From the NCBI GenBank assembly GCA_963718305.1, contig CAVQZG010000004.1, forward strand, positions 62,001 through 126,000: a DNA stretch of 64,000 nt, given 5' to 3'. Made by a program: the position numbers and the translations under genes. Positions 7,901 through 16,934 of this stretch are shown piece by piece; position 1 is the stretch's first letter; each line of letters opens with the position of its first letter. Source of the stretch: RYN-230 sp963718305. GTDB taxonomy: Bacteria > Actinomycetota > Actinomycetes > Streptosporangiales > Streptosporangiaceae. The notes under the pieces are model-generated. The model was not told the DNA's origin. It did not search any database and worked only from the letters and a program-made list of their open reading frames with translations.

Positions 7901-8731
7901 ATGAGCATGCCTGCCACAGCCAGCCCGATGCACGGGCGGGTCGCCCTCATCGCCGGGGCCAGCAAGGGAATCGGTGCCGCCACCGCAGCGGCGTTCGCCG
8001 ATGCCGGGGCCGCTGTCGTCCTCGCCGCCCGGGACGCGGCTGCCCTGGAGACGGTCGCGCAGCAGATCAAAGCGCGCGGGGGCCAGGCCATCGCGATCCC
8101 CGCCGACGTGTCGGATGCTGGTTCAGTGCGCAACCTGGTCGCGTCCACCCTGGACGCCTACGGCCGGCTCGACGCCGCGTTCAACAACGCGACCGACGGG
8201 CCGCTGCCCGCGCCGCTGGCCGACATCGATCCAGCGGAGTTCGACCGGGGCATCGCCACCAACGTCCGCGGCACCTTCCTCGGGATGAAGTACCAGATCA
8301 GCGCCATGCTCCAGTCGGGAGGCGGCACGATCGTGAACATGGCCTCGCTGGCCGGCGTCACCGGCGTGGCGAACCTGGCCGCCTACGTCGCGGGCAAGGC
8401 CGGGATCATCGGCCTGACCAAGGTTGCTGCCCTCGACTACGCCGACCAGGGCATCCGGGTCAACGTGGTCGCACCCGGCACCATCCTCACCCATCACCTG
8501 GAGGCGGCCGGCCCCGAGGCCCAGCGGCAGGCCGCCCTCGCTGCGCCCATGCGCAGGATAGGGAGTGCCGCCGAAGTCGCCAGTGTCGTGCTCTGGCTGT
8601 CCTCGCCGGGCTCCTCGTACCTCACCGGGACGGTGATCCCGATCGACGGCGGCCAGTCCGCGGGGGTCAAACCGCCCCAGATGTACCGCCAGGGACAGCC
8701 CATGCCAGCCTCGCAAGGAGTTGACACCTGA
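7901..8731 (+). CDS. SDR-family NAD(P)-dependent oxidoreductase
   Basis: A classical short-chain dehydrogenase of 276 aa. The cofactor motif GASKGIG is near residue 18. NNATDG replaces the usual NNAG segment. Catalytic Ser is in NMASLAGVTG and catalytic Tyr/Lys in YVAGKAG, with VAPGTILT afterwards. ATG at 7901 follows AAAGGAG and fits family length; an earlier in-frame start would add 29 unconserved residues. Its stop overlaps the VOC gene start (TGATG), so the two are translationally coupled and share the MarR-controlled promoter. Substrate unknown. Confidence 0.88.
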   Translation: MSMPATASPMHGRVALIAGASKGIGAATAAAFADAGAAVVLAARDAAALETVAQQIKARGGQAIAIPADVSDAGSVRNLVASTLDAYGRLDAAFNNATDGPLPAPLADIDPAEFDRGIATNVRGTFLGMKYQISAMLQSGGGTIVNMASLAGVTGVANLAAYVAGKAGIIGLTKVAALDYADQGIRVNVVAPGTILTHHLEAAGPEAQRQAALAAPMRRIGSAAEVASVVLWLSSPGSSYLTGTVIPIDGGQSAGVKPPQMYRQGQPMPASQGVDT

Positions 8732-9099
8732 TGACTATCGAACTCAACCACACCATCGTCGGCGCCACCGACAAGCACGCCTCGGCACGTTTTCTCGCCG
8801 ACATCCTCGGCCGGACCGTCGGCGCGGACGATGGGCCGTTCACCCCGGTGCGGCTGGATAACGGGGTCACCCTCGATTACATGCAGCGTGTTCAGGTCAC
8901 GCCGCAGCACTACGCATTCCTGGTCAGCGACGAGGAGTTCGACGCGGGCTTCGCCCGGATCCGCGGGGCGGGCCTGGCCTACTTCGCCGACCCCGGATTC
9001 CAGCAGCCTGGCGAGATCAACACCCGCTGGGGCGGCCGCGGCTTCTACTTTCACGACCCGGACGGGCACAGCATGGAACTGCTCACCCGCGCGCCCTGA
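8731..9099 (+). CDS. VOC-family (glyoxalase/dioxygenase fold) protein
   Basis: The 122-aa single-domain vicinal-oxygen-chelate protein opens with ELNHTIVGATDKHASARFLA and ends with FYFHDPDGHSMELLTR, the paired beta-alpha-beta-beta-beta modules of this fold. Candidate metal ligands are His in NHTIV and Glu in the terminal MELL. It is coupled by a one-base overlap to the SDR gene. Family members act as glyoxalases, ring-cleaving dioxygenases or drug-binding proteins. With MarR control, detoxification or modification of a small electrophile or aromatic is plausible but unproven. Confidence 0.85.
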   Translation: MTIELNHTIVGATDKHASARFLADILGRTVGADDGPFTPVRLDNGVTLDYMQRVQVTPQHYAFLVSDEEFDAGFARIRGAGLAYFADPGFQQPGEINTRWGGRGFYFHDPDGHSMELLTRAP

Positions 9100-9103
9100 C
9101 CAC

Positions 9104-9135
9104 CCGTCCCGGGATTGACCGCGCCGTCCCGGGAT
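9104..9135. repeat. Tandem 12-nt direct repeat between convergent genes
   Basis: CCGTCCCGGGAT occurs at 9104-9115 and again at 9124-9135, 20 nt apart, between the VOC gene and the convergent LLM gene. Each copy contains CCCGGG. It may be a weak bidirectional terminator or a chance duplication. Confidence 0.4.
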
Positions 9136-10163
9136 CAGCTGAGCAGTTCGCGGACCCGCGGGATGACCTGGCCGCCGTAGAGCTCGATGTTGGTCATGAG
9201 CTGGTCGTGGGTCAGGCCCGGCATGCCGTACTTGAGGTCGAAGCGGGTGGCGTCCAGGGCGCGGAGGTTCGCGGCGATCTTGCGGGCGACGGTCTCGGGT
9301 GAGCCGACATACAGCGCACCGTCCGGCCCGGTCTCCCCCTCGAACGACTCCTCGGTGGGGATCGCGAAGCCCCGCTCGGCGGCCATCACGGCGATGATGT
9401 CCCGCCACCGCGGCCAGAACTCCGCCTTGGCCTGCTCGTCGGTGGCCGCGACGTGGCCCGGCGAGTGCACGAGCACGGGCAGCGGCGGGCGGCCGAACTT
9501 CTCCAGCGCCCGCTGGAACAGCTGCGAGTACGGGGCGAACCGGGCCGGCGGCCCGCCGATGATGGCGAGCGCCAGTGAGAACCCGAGGCGGGCGGCGCGG
9601 ATCACCGACTGCGGGTTGCCGCCGACGCCGATCCACGCCGGGAACGGGCCGGACTCGGTGTGCGGCACCACATCCTGGTCCAGCAGGGGCGTACGGGTCT
9701 TGCCTTCCCAGGTGACCGGGCCGCCCTTGAGCAGCTCGGCGAACAGCGTGGCCTTCTCCTCGAAGAGATCCTCGTAGTCGGCGAGGTCGTAGCCGAACAA
9801 CGGGAACGAATCGATGCTCGACCCGCGGCCGAGGATGACTTCGGCCCGGCCGCCGGAGATCGCGTTGAGCGTGGAGTACCGCTGGAACACCCGGACCGGA
9901 TCGTCAGAGCTCAGCACGGTGACGGCGGATCCAAGGTGGATCCTTTCCGTGCGGGCCGCGATCGCGGCGAGTACCACGTCGCCGGCTGGCATCGGGAAGT
10001 ACCCGGTGTGATGCTCGCCGATCCCGAAGAAGTCCACCCCGGCTTGCTCGGCGAAGACTCCCTCCTCGGCCACGTTGCGGATGGTCTGGGCGTGCGACAG
10101 CGGCCTGCCGTCGGCGTCGGCGTTCCGGTCGCCGAAGGTGTCGAGCCCGAAGGTGTAGGTCAT
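9135..10163 (-). CDS. LLM-class flavin-dependent oxidoreductase
   Basis: The 342-aa luciferase-like TIM-barrel protein shows FGLDTFGDRN at the start, then GVDFFGIGEHH, the core segment of the family, and later LGSAVTVLSSDDPVRVFQ and GRAEVILGRGSSIDSF. A C-terminal AWIGVGGNPQSVIRAARLG fits the bacterial LLM group that uses FMNH2 or F420. It overlaps the upstream Fno-like gene by 4 nt (ATGA), suggesting the neighbour supplies reduced cofactor or acts in the same pathway. Substrate unknown. Confidence 0.87.
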   Translation of the reverse strand: MTYTFGLDTFGDRNADADGRPLSHAQTIRNVAEEGVFAEQAGVDFFGIGEHHTGYFPMPAGDVVLAAIAARTERIHLGSAVTVLSSDDPVRVFQRYSTLNAISGGRAEVILGRGSSIDSFPLFGYDLADYEDLFEEKATLFAELLKGGPVTWEGKTRTPLLDQDVVPHTESGPFPAWIGVGGNPQSVIRAARLGFSLALAIIGGPPARFAPYSQLFQRALEKFGRPPLPVLVHSPGHVAATDEQAKAEFWPRWRDIIAVMAAERGFAIPTEESFEGETGPDGALYVGSPETVARKIAANLRALDATRFDLKYGMPGLTHDQLMTNIELYGGQVIPRVRELLS

Positions 10164-10816
10164 GCCAGGCTCCCCGCGTCCGCACGCACGGCCCGCTCGA
10201 ACTCAGGCGGGGTCGCCGCGACCCCGAACACGGGGCCGCCCGGCTGCAGCACCCGGCCCGCTCGCAGGCTGCCCAGGCGGACCGGGTCATAGCCGATCGC
10301 GTCAACCAGGCCCGCGATCGTGGCCACCGCCACAGGGTCGTCGCCCGCGACGCCGGCCGCCCGCCGGTCCGGGACACCGGCCGGCCGCGCCCGGTCCTCG
10401 AGCTCGTGGTAGCCGATGTGGTTAAGGGCCTTGACCACGGTCGAGCCGGCCAGCCGCCGGGCCACGATCTCGCTACTGGCGCCGTCTTCGAAGGCCTCCA
10501 GGACGCCGTCGCTGGCCCGCCAGTAGTTCATCGCGTCCACCACGAGCTTGCCGCTCAGCAGCCCGGGGTCGAGCTCAAGGAAGCGGTGCAGCGGTATCGC
10601 GAGCACCACGATGTCTGCGTCCGCCACCGCGTCGCTGGCCCACCGTGGCTGCGCGCCGGGAATGACCAGTTCGGTGATCAGGGCGATGTCTTCCGGATCG
10701 CCCGACGTGGCGATGGCCACCGGGTAACCGGCCTTGATGGCCAGCCGGGCAATGACCGGGCCGACGTGGCCCGCACCCAGCACCGCGAGCCTGCCAGGCG
10801 TGGCGGTCGTGCTCAT
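10160..10816 (-). CDS. NADPH-dependent F420 reductase-like protein
   Basis: The 218-aa Rossmann protein has LAVLGAGHVGPVIARLAIKA (GxGxxG) at the N-terminus, then YPVAIATSG, ADIVVLAIPLHRF and VKALNHIGYHELE, the order of the Fno/NADP-binding F420 reductase family. ATG at 10816 follows AGGAAGGA with a 7-nt gap and is preferred over a start 10 codons upstream. Translational coupling to the LLM gene suggests it supplies reduced deazaflavin or works on the same substrate. Many homologues are not proven to use F420, so the name is by family only. Confidence 0.75.
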   Translation of the reverse strand: MSTTATPGRLAVLGAGHVGPVIARLAIKAGYPVAIATSGDPEDIALITELVIPGAQPRWASDAVADADIVVLAIPLHRFLELDPGLLSGKLVVDAMNYWRASDGVLEAFEDGASSEIVARRLAGSTVVKALNHIGYHELEDRARPAGVPDRRAAGVAGDDPVAVATIAGLVDAIGYDPVRLGSLRAGRVLQPGGPVFGVAATPPEFERAVRADAGSLA

Positions 10817-10966
10817 GGGCCGGTCCTTCCTGGAGATGGGGTCCATGCTGGGGTGTAAACGGACTCTACCCCGCTTATATTTCCGGTCCCGGCCGGAGGC
10901 GTGACCCAGCCCATGACCTGTGAGCGCCGTCTGCCGAACGACCCACGAGCGTGCGGGGATGCCGGG

Positions 10967-12130
10967 TCAGACCAGGTTTTCCAGGTGGTCAGCGGCGGTG
11001 GTGGCGCCGCCAGCCGCCGCAAACGAGTCCCGCACCACTCCCGCGGCCGCGCGGTAGGAAGGGTCATCGAGGACCGCCCGGACCGCATCGCGCAGTTCGG
11101 TGGCGCCCAGCTGATCGATGCGCAGTCCTAGGCCGGCCCCAGCGTCGGCGACCTGCCTGGCGATGATCGGCTGGTCGTCCCGTATCGGCGTGAGGACCAG
11201 CGGCAGGCCATAAGCCAGCGCCTCGCACACGGTGTTCTGTCCGCCGTGGCACACCACGGCGGACATGTGCGGGAGCAGGGCCAGCTGCGGCACGTGCCCA
11301 GCGAACAGGATGTGCGGCGGGGCCTGCTCACCGGGCGGGGCGGCGACCACGGCCTGGAGTTCCCCGCCCAGGCCGGCCAGCGCGTCGATCACCGTCCGGA
11401 AGAACCGCGGCCAGGCCGGGCCGCTGAGAGTTCCCAGCGTCACCAGCAGGTGCCGTCGCGCGGGATCAAGCCATTCCCAGGGGAACGACGATTCGCGGTC
11501 GGGCCGCGGAGCCAGTACCGGCCCAGTGAACACATACTGGGCACCGAAGCGCCTGGTGTCCCCCATCAGGGCCGCCGTCGTGAACACCAGCACGAGCCGG
11601 TCGGAGAACCGCAGATCGGCCGGGTCGCTGACGCCGCAGGCCAGCTGGAAGGCGGTCATCTGGTCGCGGACCCACGCCTCCACACCCTGCATTTCCGCCA
11701 GCGGCCGCAGCAGTTCACCTGGCGTAGTGGCCGAGGTCACCCACACCGCCCCCGCCTGCCGCGCGGCCACCGCCCCGGCGATGGCCTGCTGGTCGGCCAC
11801 CACGACGTGGGGCGCGAAGCGCGCCACGGCCTTGGCCACGCCGGGCAGCATGGCGTCGGCCAGCGGCAGGATCAGGTCCTCCCAGACGAACTTCATCGCC
11901 GCGGGACCGTGCGGCGGCGGCCGGTGATCCCGGACGTCGGCCAGCCGGGGCTCGAACGCGTCACCGTTCGCCGGGAAGACCCGGGCGCCCCCGGGCAGCA
12001 ACGACCGCAGCATCGCCGGGTGGCCGGCCCAGGCGACGTCGTGGCCACGAGCGGCGAGTTCCGCCCCCACCGCGACAGTCGGGTTGATGTGGCCAGTCAG
12101 CGGCGGGACGACGAACAGGATCCGGCTCAT
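10967..12130 (-). CDS. MGT-type glycosyltransferase (GT1, macrolide glycosyltransferase-like)
   Basis: The 387-aa GT-B-fold protein has VVPPLTGHINPTVAVGAELA at the N-terminus (acceptor side). The donor-binding signature CHGGQNTVCEALAYGLPLVL and the following PIRDDQPIIA are typical of the MGT/UGT family. RHLLVTLGTLSGPAWPRF forms the nucleotide loop of the C-domain. It would transfer a sugar from a nucleotide donor onto a small lipophilic acceptor in the cytosol. It is divergent from an ABC exporter across a 328-bp gap, a pairing seen in self-resistance systems. Acceptor unknown. Confidence 0.88.
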   Translation of the reverse strand: MSRILFVVPPLTGHINPTVAVGAELAARGHDVAWAGHPAMLRSLLPGGARVFPANGDAFEPRLADVRDHRPPPHGPAAMKFVWEDLILPLADAMLPGVAKAVARFAPHVVVADQQAIAGAVAARQAGAVWVTSATTPGELLRPLAEMQGVEAWVRDQMTAFQLACGVSDPADLRFSDRLVLVFTTAALMGDTRRFGAQYVFTGPVLAPRPDRESSFPWEWLDPARRHLLVTLGTLSGPAWPRFFRTVIDALAGLGGELQAVVAAPPGEQAPPHILFAGHVPQLALLPHMSAVVCHGGQNTVCEALAYGLPLVLTPIRDDQPIIARQVADAGAGLGLRIDQLGATELRDAVRAVLDDPSYRAAAGVVRDSFAAAGGATTAADHLENLV

Positions 12131-12458
12131 CCGACCGGGCTCCGCACCATAGCCAAATTCTTCCAGGTCACGATTTATATTGCACGCCCATGACGCGAAT
12201 GCGGCCGGCCTTTCAGGCCACCCGGCGGCCGCCCATCCGGCAGCCCAGCCATATGTTTTACCTAATGGCTCATGAGTGCCCTAGCGCCAGATGGTTGCAG
12301 GGCCAGGTTGCCCCACCTACGCTTGAGCAACAGACGGCGGAACGCCGGGAGCAGGCGTCCCTGCCGCGGACCAAGTTCGTCGGCTCGTGATCGCGCCGCG
12401 CAAGTTCACCGCGAGCTGACGCGGGACAGAATGCCGCCGCCAGGAGGTTCCTGCCGCT
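12131..12458. other. Divergent intergenic region, 328 bp
   Basis: The gap separates the glycosyltransferase and ABC exporter genes. Open frames on both strands here have no family signature and no good ribosome site. The AT-rich stretch near 12170-12182 may hold the glycosyltransferase promoter. AGGAGG at 12442-12447 serves the exporter. Nothing else is recognised. Confidence 0.4.
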
Positions 12459-14507
12459 ATGCTCCCCGGTCCCGGCCCCCACCTGATGCGCGGGTTCGTT
12501 ACCGACCCGTCGGTGTCCAAGCAACAGCTGAAGCGGGGGACCGTCCGCAGGATCGCGGGATATGCGCGGCCCTACCGCTGGGATCTCACCATCTTCCTGC
12601 TGGCCGCCGCAGTGGACGCGGTGATCACGGTGGCGATCCCGGTGCTGCTCGGCCTGGTCATCGACCGTGGCATCATCCCGAAACGCGCCGATGTCGTGCT
12701 GGGGGTCGCTGCAGCCGTGGCCGCGCTCGCCATCTTCGACGCGTTCTTAAACTTCGTCCAGCGCTGGTACACCGCACGCGTCGGCGAGGGCCTGATCTAC
12801 GACCTGCGCACCCAGGTGTTCAGCCATGTGCAGCGGCAGCCGCTCGCGTTCTTCACCCGGGCCCAGACCGGCTCGCTGGTCAGCAGGCTGAACAGCGACG
12901 TTATCGGCGCGCAGCAAGCACTGACCTCGACGCTGGTGTCTACCGTGTCGAGCACGCTGCAGCTGATCCTGGTGCTGTTCACGATGCTCTACTTCTCCTG
13001 GCTGGTCACGGTCATCGCACTGTTGCTGATACCCGTGTTCATCATCCCGGCCCGGGTGATCGGGCGCAGGCTGCAGCGGCTGACCAGGGAGTCGATGCAG
13101 CTCGACGCGGCAATGGGATCGACGATGACCGAGCGGTTCAACGTCGCCGGCGCCATGCTGGCGAAGCTGTTCGGCCGGCCGCAGGAGGAGTCCCGGTTGT
13201 TCGCCGAGCGGGCGGCCAAAGTCAGGGACATCGGCGTGGTCCAGGCGATGTACGGCAGTTCGCTGTTCATCGCGCTGACGCTGGTCGCGTCGCTGTCCCT
13301 CGCGGTGGTCTACGGGGTGGGCGGCGAGCTCGTCGTCCGCGGCGCCTTCCAGGTCGGCACGCTGGTTTCCCTCGCCCTGCTGCTGAACCGGCTATACGGG
13401 CCGATCACTGCGCTGTCCAACGTTCAGGTCAATGTGATGACCGCGCTGGTGAGTTTCGACCGGGTGTTCGAGGTGCTCGACCTGAAGCCACTGATCCAGG
13501 ACCGGCCGGACGCGACGCCGCTCGTGCTCGCGGCGCACGGCAACGGTTCAGCCCGCACCGCCGGGCCAGCGGCCGACGTCGTCTTCGACCATGTCTCGTT
13601 CCATTACCCGGCCGCGTCCGAGGTCTCACTCGCGTCGCTGGAGTCCATTGCCCTGTCCGCGCCCGAACGTACCGACACGCGGCTGGGCGTTTTGCATGAC
13701 GTGAGCTTCACCGCCCCCGCCAGGCAGCTGACCGCCCTGGTCGGGCCCTCGGGGGCGGGCAAGACGACGATCACGCACCTGGTGTCCCGGCTGTATGACC
13801 CCAACGAGGGCACGGTGCGCATCGGCGGGTTCGACATCAGGGATGTGACCCAGGACTCGCTGCACGACTCAGTCGGTGTGGTGACCCAGGACGCGCACCT
13901 GTTCCACGACACAATCCGGGCCAACCTTGAGTACGCCCGTCCCGGGGTGACCGAGGAGGAACTGGTCGAGGCGTGCCGGGCGGCGCAGATCTGGGATCTG
14001 ATCTCGGTGCTGCCCGATGGCCTGGGCACCGTCGTGGGCGACCGGGGCTACCGGCTGTCGGGCGGCGAGAAACAGCGGGTCGCGCTGGCCCGGCTGCTGC
14101 TGAAAGCACCGGCCGTCGTGCTGCTCGACGAGGCCACCGCGCATCTCGATTCCGAGTCGGAGGTCGCCGTCCAGCAAGCGCTCGCCGCGGCCCTGGCGGG
14201 CCGGACCTCGCTGGTCATTGCCCACCGGCTGTCCACCATCCGCGAGGCCGACCAGATCCTGGTCATCGACGGCGGCCGGATCCGCGAGCGCGGCCAGCAC
14301 GAGGAGTTGCTCGCGTCCGGGGGGCTGTACGCCGACTTGTACCGGACCCAGTTCGCCCGCCAGGCGCCCTTCGGCGCGGACCCGAGGCCAGGTCCGCCCG
14401 GAGGACATTTCCCGCCGCCTCCGCCGCCCCCGGGAGTCGATGATCTGGCCCTCCCCGGTGGGCCCTGGCGCGGCCGGCCCGGTCCTGGCCCGGCCGGCGG
14501 CCCGTGA
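12459..14507 (+). CDS. ABC transporter, fused permease/ATP-binding half-transporter
   Basis: The 682-aa type IV ABC exporter half-unit has six membrane segments (about 35-330) followed by an ATPase domain. The latter has Walker A GPSGAGKTT, Q-loop VTQDAHLF, signature LSGGEKQRVALARLLL, Walker B VVLLDEATAHLD and switch His in IAHRLST. A roughly 30-residue insertion separates the strands that normally precede Walker A, and a Pro/Gly-rich tail of about 45 residues ends the protein. ATG at 12459 follows AGGAGG by 11 nt. It likely works as a homodimer exporting a lipid, drug or peptide. Cargo unknown. Confidence 0.9.
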   Translation: MLPGPGPHLMRGFVTDPSVSKQQLKRGTVRRIAGYARPYRWDLTIFLLAAAVDAVITVAIPVLLGLVIDRGIIPKRADVVLGVAAAVAALAIFDAFLNFVQRWYTARVGEGLIYDLRTQVFSHVQRQPLAFFTRAQTGSLVSRLNSDVIGAQQALTSTLVSTVSSTLQLILVLFTMLYFSWLVTVIALLLIPVFIIPARVIGRRLQRLTRESMQLDAAMGSTMTERFNVAGAMLAKLFGRPQEESRLFAERAAKVRDIGVVQAMYGSSLFIALTLVASLSLAVVYGVGGELVVRGAFQVGTLVSLALLLNRLYGPITALSNVQVNVMTALVSFDRVFEVLDLKPLIQDRPDATPLVLAAHGNGSARTAGPAADVVFDHVSFHYPAASEVSLASLESIALSAPERTDTRLGVLHDVSFTAPARQLTALVGPSGAGKTTITHLVSRLYDPNEGTVRIGGFDIRDVTQDSLHDSVGVVTQDAHLFHDTIRANLEYARPGVTEEELVEACRAAQIWDLISVLPDGLGTVVGDRGYRLSGGEKQRVALARLLLKAPAVVLLDEATAHLDSESEVAVQQALAAALAGRTSLVIAHRLSTIREADQILVIDGGRIRERGQHEELLASGGLYADLYRTQFARQAPFGADPRPGPPGGHFPPPPPPPGVDDLALPGGPWRGRPGPGPAGGP

Positions 14508-14524
14508 CCCGGGCCCGTGCGCGG

Positions 14525-15514
14525 TTAGCCGGCCGGAGGCGCGTGCAGCCACTCGAGCAGGTCGGGCGGGGCCAGCTGGGCGGCCCGCGCGTAGTAGCCA
14601 GCCATCTCCTCGTCGCTGAGAATCTCGCGCCCAGCCCCCGAGGTGCCCCGGCGGAAGAATGAGGCAGCGTCCGCGGACATCCCGGGAGGGACCGGAATGA
14701 GGATGTCCGCGCGGTCCTTCATCCGCCCGAACGTGGCCGCCTCGATGAGCGAGGGCCAGGCCTGCTCCGGGACGGCTATCTCGAGCCTCCCGGCGAGCCA
14801 GCGCATCTGGCCCTCCAGGTCGGCCAGCAGGTCGCCGTAGCGCACCAGCAGCACGTTCGGCTCACCGCGCCTGGCCCAGGCATCAGACAGGTGCCGCATA
14901 ACGCCCGGCAGCGAGTCCGGGTACTGGCAGGGATCGTCATCGCCGGCGATCCATCGGAGCAGGGCGTCGTGCAGCATCTCGCGTGAAGCGGGCGGCTCCG
15001 GCGGCTTGGGCGGCCCAGGCGGCTTCGGCGGCCTGGGCGGGCCGGAGAGGTGGTGTCCCGGTGGCGGCCCGGTGCTGTCCGGCCGCGGCCCGCGCCTGTC
15101 CGGCGGGGGGCCGACGATGTCCGGCGGAGGGCCGATGATCTCGTTGTGGCGGCGGAGCGATACGAACATGTCGAGCGGATGCCGGGCCGTCACGATATAT
15201 GTGACCCGGGGATCGAGGGGAATCCCGTCCAGCGGCGTATGCGTCTTGATGAAGCGCCGGTGCCGCTGCTCAGCCAGCTGGGCGTACACGAACTCATGCG
15301 GCATGACCTGGCTGTCCAGCCACGGCGAGAGATGCCAGAGCGAATCCGGCAGCTCGGGCGTCTGGAGGATCAGCAGCGCGCAGATCATCTGCATCCAGGT
15401 CGTCCCGGTCTTGCGCCGGGTGCTGATCACGATGTCGCCAGGCCGGAAGCGAAAGCCGAGCCACCGGCCACTGTCCTCGCCAGGCCACCGATAGTGCGTC
15501 AGGCCCGTGGTCAC
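14525..15514 (-). CDS. Sulfotransferase-family protein with proline-rich insert
   Basis: The 329-aa protein uses a GTG start at 15514; the open frame extends upstream without conservation. RRKTGTTWMQ is the PAPS 5'-phosphosulfate loop, YIVTARHPLDMFVSLRRH the 3'-phosphate loop, and LLVRYGDLLADLEGQMRWLA the C-terminal family block. Between the 3'-phosphate loop and the C-terminal half lies an insert of about 50 residues made of PPD, PPR and PKPP units, which ordinary bacterial sulfotransferases lack. It is convergent with the ABC exporter and divergent from the type III PKS operon, so it may sulfate that pathway's product. This is inference. Confidence 0.82.
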   Translation of the reverse strand: MTTGLTHYRWPGEDSGRWLGFRFRPGDIVISTRRKTGTTWMQMICALLILQTPELPDSLWHLSPWLDSQVMPHEFVYAQLAEQRHRRFIKTHTPLDGIPLDPRVTYIVTARHPLDMFVSLRRHNEIIGPPPDIVGPPPDRRGPRPDSTGPPPGHHLSGPPRPPKPPGPPKPPEPPASREMLHDALLRWIAGDDDPCQYPDSLPGVMRHLSDAWARRGEPNVLLVRYGDLLADLEGQMRWLAGRLEIAVPEQAWPSLIEAATFGRMKDRADILIPVPPGMSADAASFFRRGTSGAGREILSDEEMAGYYARAAQLAPPDLLEWLHAPPAG

Positions 15515-15652
15515 GCGGCGAGCGTAGCAGAGACGCCAGCCGGCGCTGCCGCGCGAGCAGGACGGCCCGGGCCCCGGCTCGCCATTCCCCGCGTACCCAG
15601 CGACGGCACGCCGGGAACGGCTCGTCACCACCCACGCCAACTTCAGTCTCAA

Positions 15653-15662
15653 ATGGTACCAT
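15653..15662. promoter_or_regulatory. 10-nt palindrome in PKS/sulfotransferase gap
   Basis: ATGGTACCAT is a perfect palindrome in the 253-bp region between the divergent sulfotransferase and type III PKS genes. By itself it is weak evidence for a protein site. Confidence 0.25.
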
Positions 15663-15716
15663 GAACCTCGTGTGCCACTCCAGTCGGCCAATGTCAGCGG
15701 CAGCCCTGTAGCCTAT

Positions 15717-15730
15717 CCTTGGATCCAAGG
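15717..15730. promoter_or_regulatory. Palindromic operator candidate upstream of the type III PKS
   Basis: CCTTGGATCCAAGG is a perfect 14-nt palindrome ending 37 nt before the PKS start codon. It is placed where a dimeric repressor would cover the promoter or early leader. No regulator gene adjoins the operon; the nearest is the AraC-type gene downstream. Confidence 0.45.
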
Positions 15731-15767
15731 TCTGGAACTTGCGAATCGGTGGGGGAAGACTTAATAC

Positions 15768-16934
15768 ATGATCCGAAATGAGGATGTCCGGGAACTTGCC
15801 CGTCCAGAGGCTCGTCCTATTCATCCCCCGGCACTCCCGGGGGAAAGGACAGCATCAATCGCTTCTGTCGGCAGCGCATTTCCAGACACCGCCTATTCAC
15901 AGGAAGAGATCGGGGCACTCCTCGGCCTGGAGAACAGGATCGTGAAAAAGCTGCTCCGTTCGCCGCATATCCAGAAGAGGCATCTCTATCTGCCGGCGAA
16001 GGACATGAGCACAGGACGCCTGCTCCCCGAATCCGCGGCCGACCTGCACGCCAAGTTCCGGGACGGAGCGCTCGACATCGGATCGCGGGCCATCCGCAAC
16101 GCACTCGACGCCGTATCGTTGTCGCCCGCCGACGTCGACTACATCCTGTGCGTCACCTCGAGCGGCTTTATGGTTCCGGGGCTGAGTTCGCTGTTCTCGC
16201 GAGAGCTCGGGTTTGCCCGGGACCTCGTCCGGGCGGACGTCGTCGGGATGGGATGCAACGCGGGCCTGAATGGGCTCAACCCGCTCGTCCAGTGGGTCAG
16301 GAATCATCCGGGCCAGGTGGCGCTCCTGGTCTGCTGTGAGATTAACTCCGCCATGTATGTTCTTGATGAGACCCCGCGCACCGGCATTGTGAACAGCATT
16401 TTCGGCGACGGTGCGGCCGCTGCCGTGCTGACGGCTTACTCCGAGAACGGCGCCGGGCCGGCGCCATCCGGGCCGATGCCGTGCGTAATTGATTTCGAGA
16501 GCTTCTGCATTCCTGAAGAATGGGCGGCCATGCGGTTCGATTGGAACGCCGCAGCCGGGAAGTGGAGCTTTTACCTCGACCGGGATATCCCCTATGTCAT
16601 AGGCTTCAACGTCGGCAAGCCGCTGGAAAGGCTGCTGGAGCGCAATGGCCTGGATTTCTCCGCCGTCAAGCACTGGGTACTGCATACCGGCGGTGGCGCG
16701 GTGATCGACTCCGTCAAACTCAGCCTGGGCCTTGAGGAGCACGATGTCCGGCACACGCGCTCCGTGCTGCGTGACTACGGGAACATCTCCAGCGGAAGCT
16801 TCCTGGTCAGCCTGGAACGCCTGCTGGCCGAAGACTGCGTGTCAGCGGGCGACCTGGGCGTCATGGTGACGATGGGTCCAGGGGCCCAGATAGAGACCGC
16901 GCTCTTCCAGTTCAAGAAGGCGCCCGCATGCTGA
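15768..16934 (+). CDS. DpgA-type type III polyketide synthase (3,5-dihydroxyphenylacetyl-CoA synthase-like)
   Basis: The 388-aa chalcone-synthase-fold enzyme has the full catalytic triad: Cys163 in VGMGCNAGLNGLN, His306 in HWVLHTGGG and Asn339 in RDYGNISSGSFL. Blocks diagnostic of DpgA are present: AMRFDWNAAAGKWSFYLD, DRDIPYVIGFNVG and VMVTMGPGAQIE. DpgA condenses four malonyl-CoA into 3,5-dihydroxyphenylacetyl-CoA, the precursor of dihydroxyphenylglycine in glycopeptides and of resorcylic units in other products. The ATG follows a GGGGGAAG site. The next gene starts inside its 3' end. DpgC and DpgD homologues are missing here, so the product may differ. Confidence 0.88.
   Translation: MIRNEDVRELARPEARPIHPPALPGERTASIASVGSAFPDTAYSQEEIGALLGLENRIVKKLLRSPHIQKRHLYLPAKDMSTGRLLPESAADLHAKFRDGALDIGSRAIRNALDAVSLSPADVDYILCVTSSGFMVPGLSSLFSRELGFARDLVRADVVGMGCNAGLNGLNPLVQWVRNHPGQVALLVCCEINSAMYVLDETPRTGIVNSIFGDGAAAAVLTAYSENGAGPAPSGPMPCVIDFESFCIPEEWAAMRFDWNAAAGKWSFYLDRDIPYVIGFNVGKPLERLLERNGLDFSAVKHWVLHTGGGAVIDSVKLSLGLEEHDVRHTRSVLRDYGNISSGSFLVSLERLLAEDCVSAGDLGVMVTMGPGAQIETALFQFKKAPAC

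Noticed and set aside
12190..12524. Small overlapping open frames on both strands in the glycosyltransferase/ABC gap
   Set aside because: No ribosome site, no family motif, and Arg/Pro-rich composition expected by chance at this GC content.
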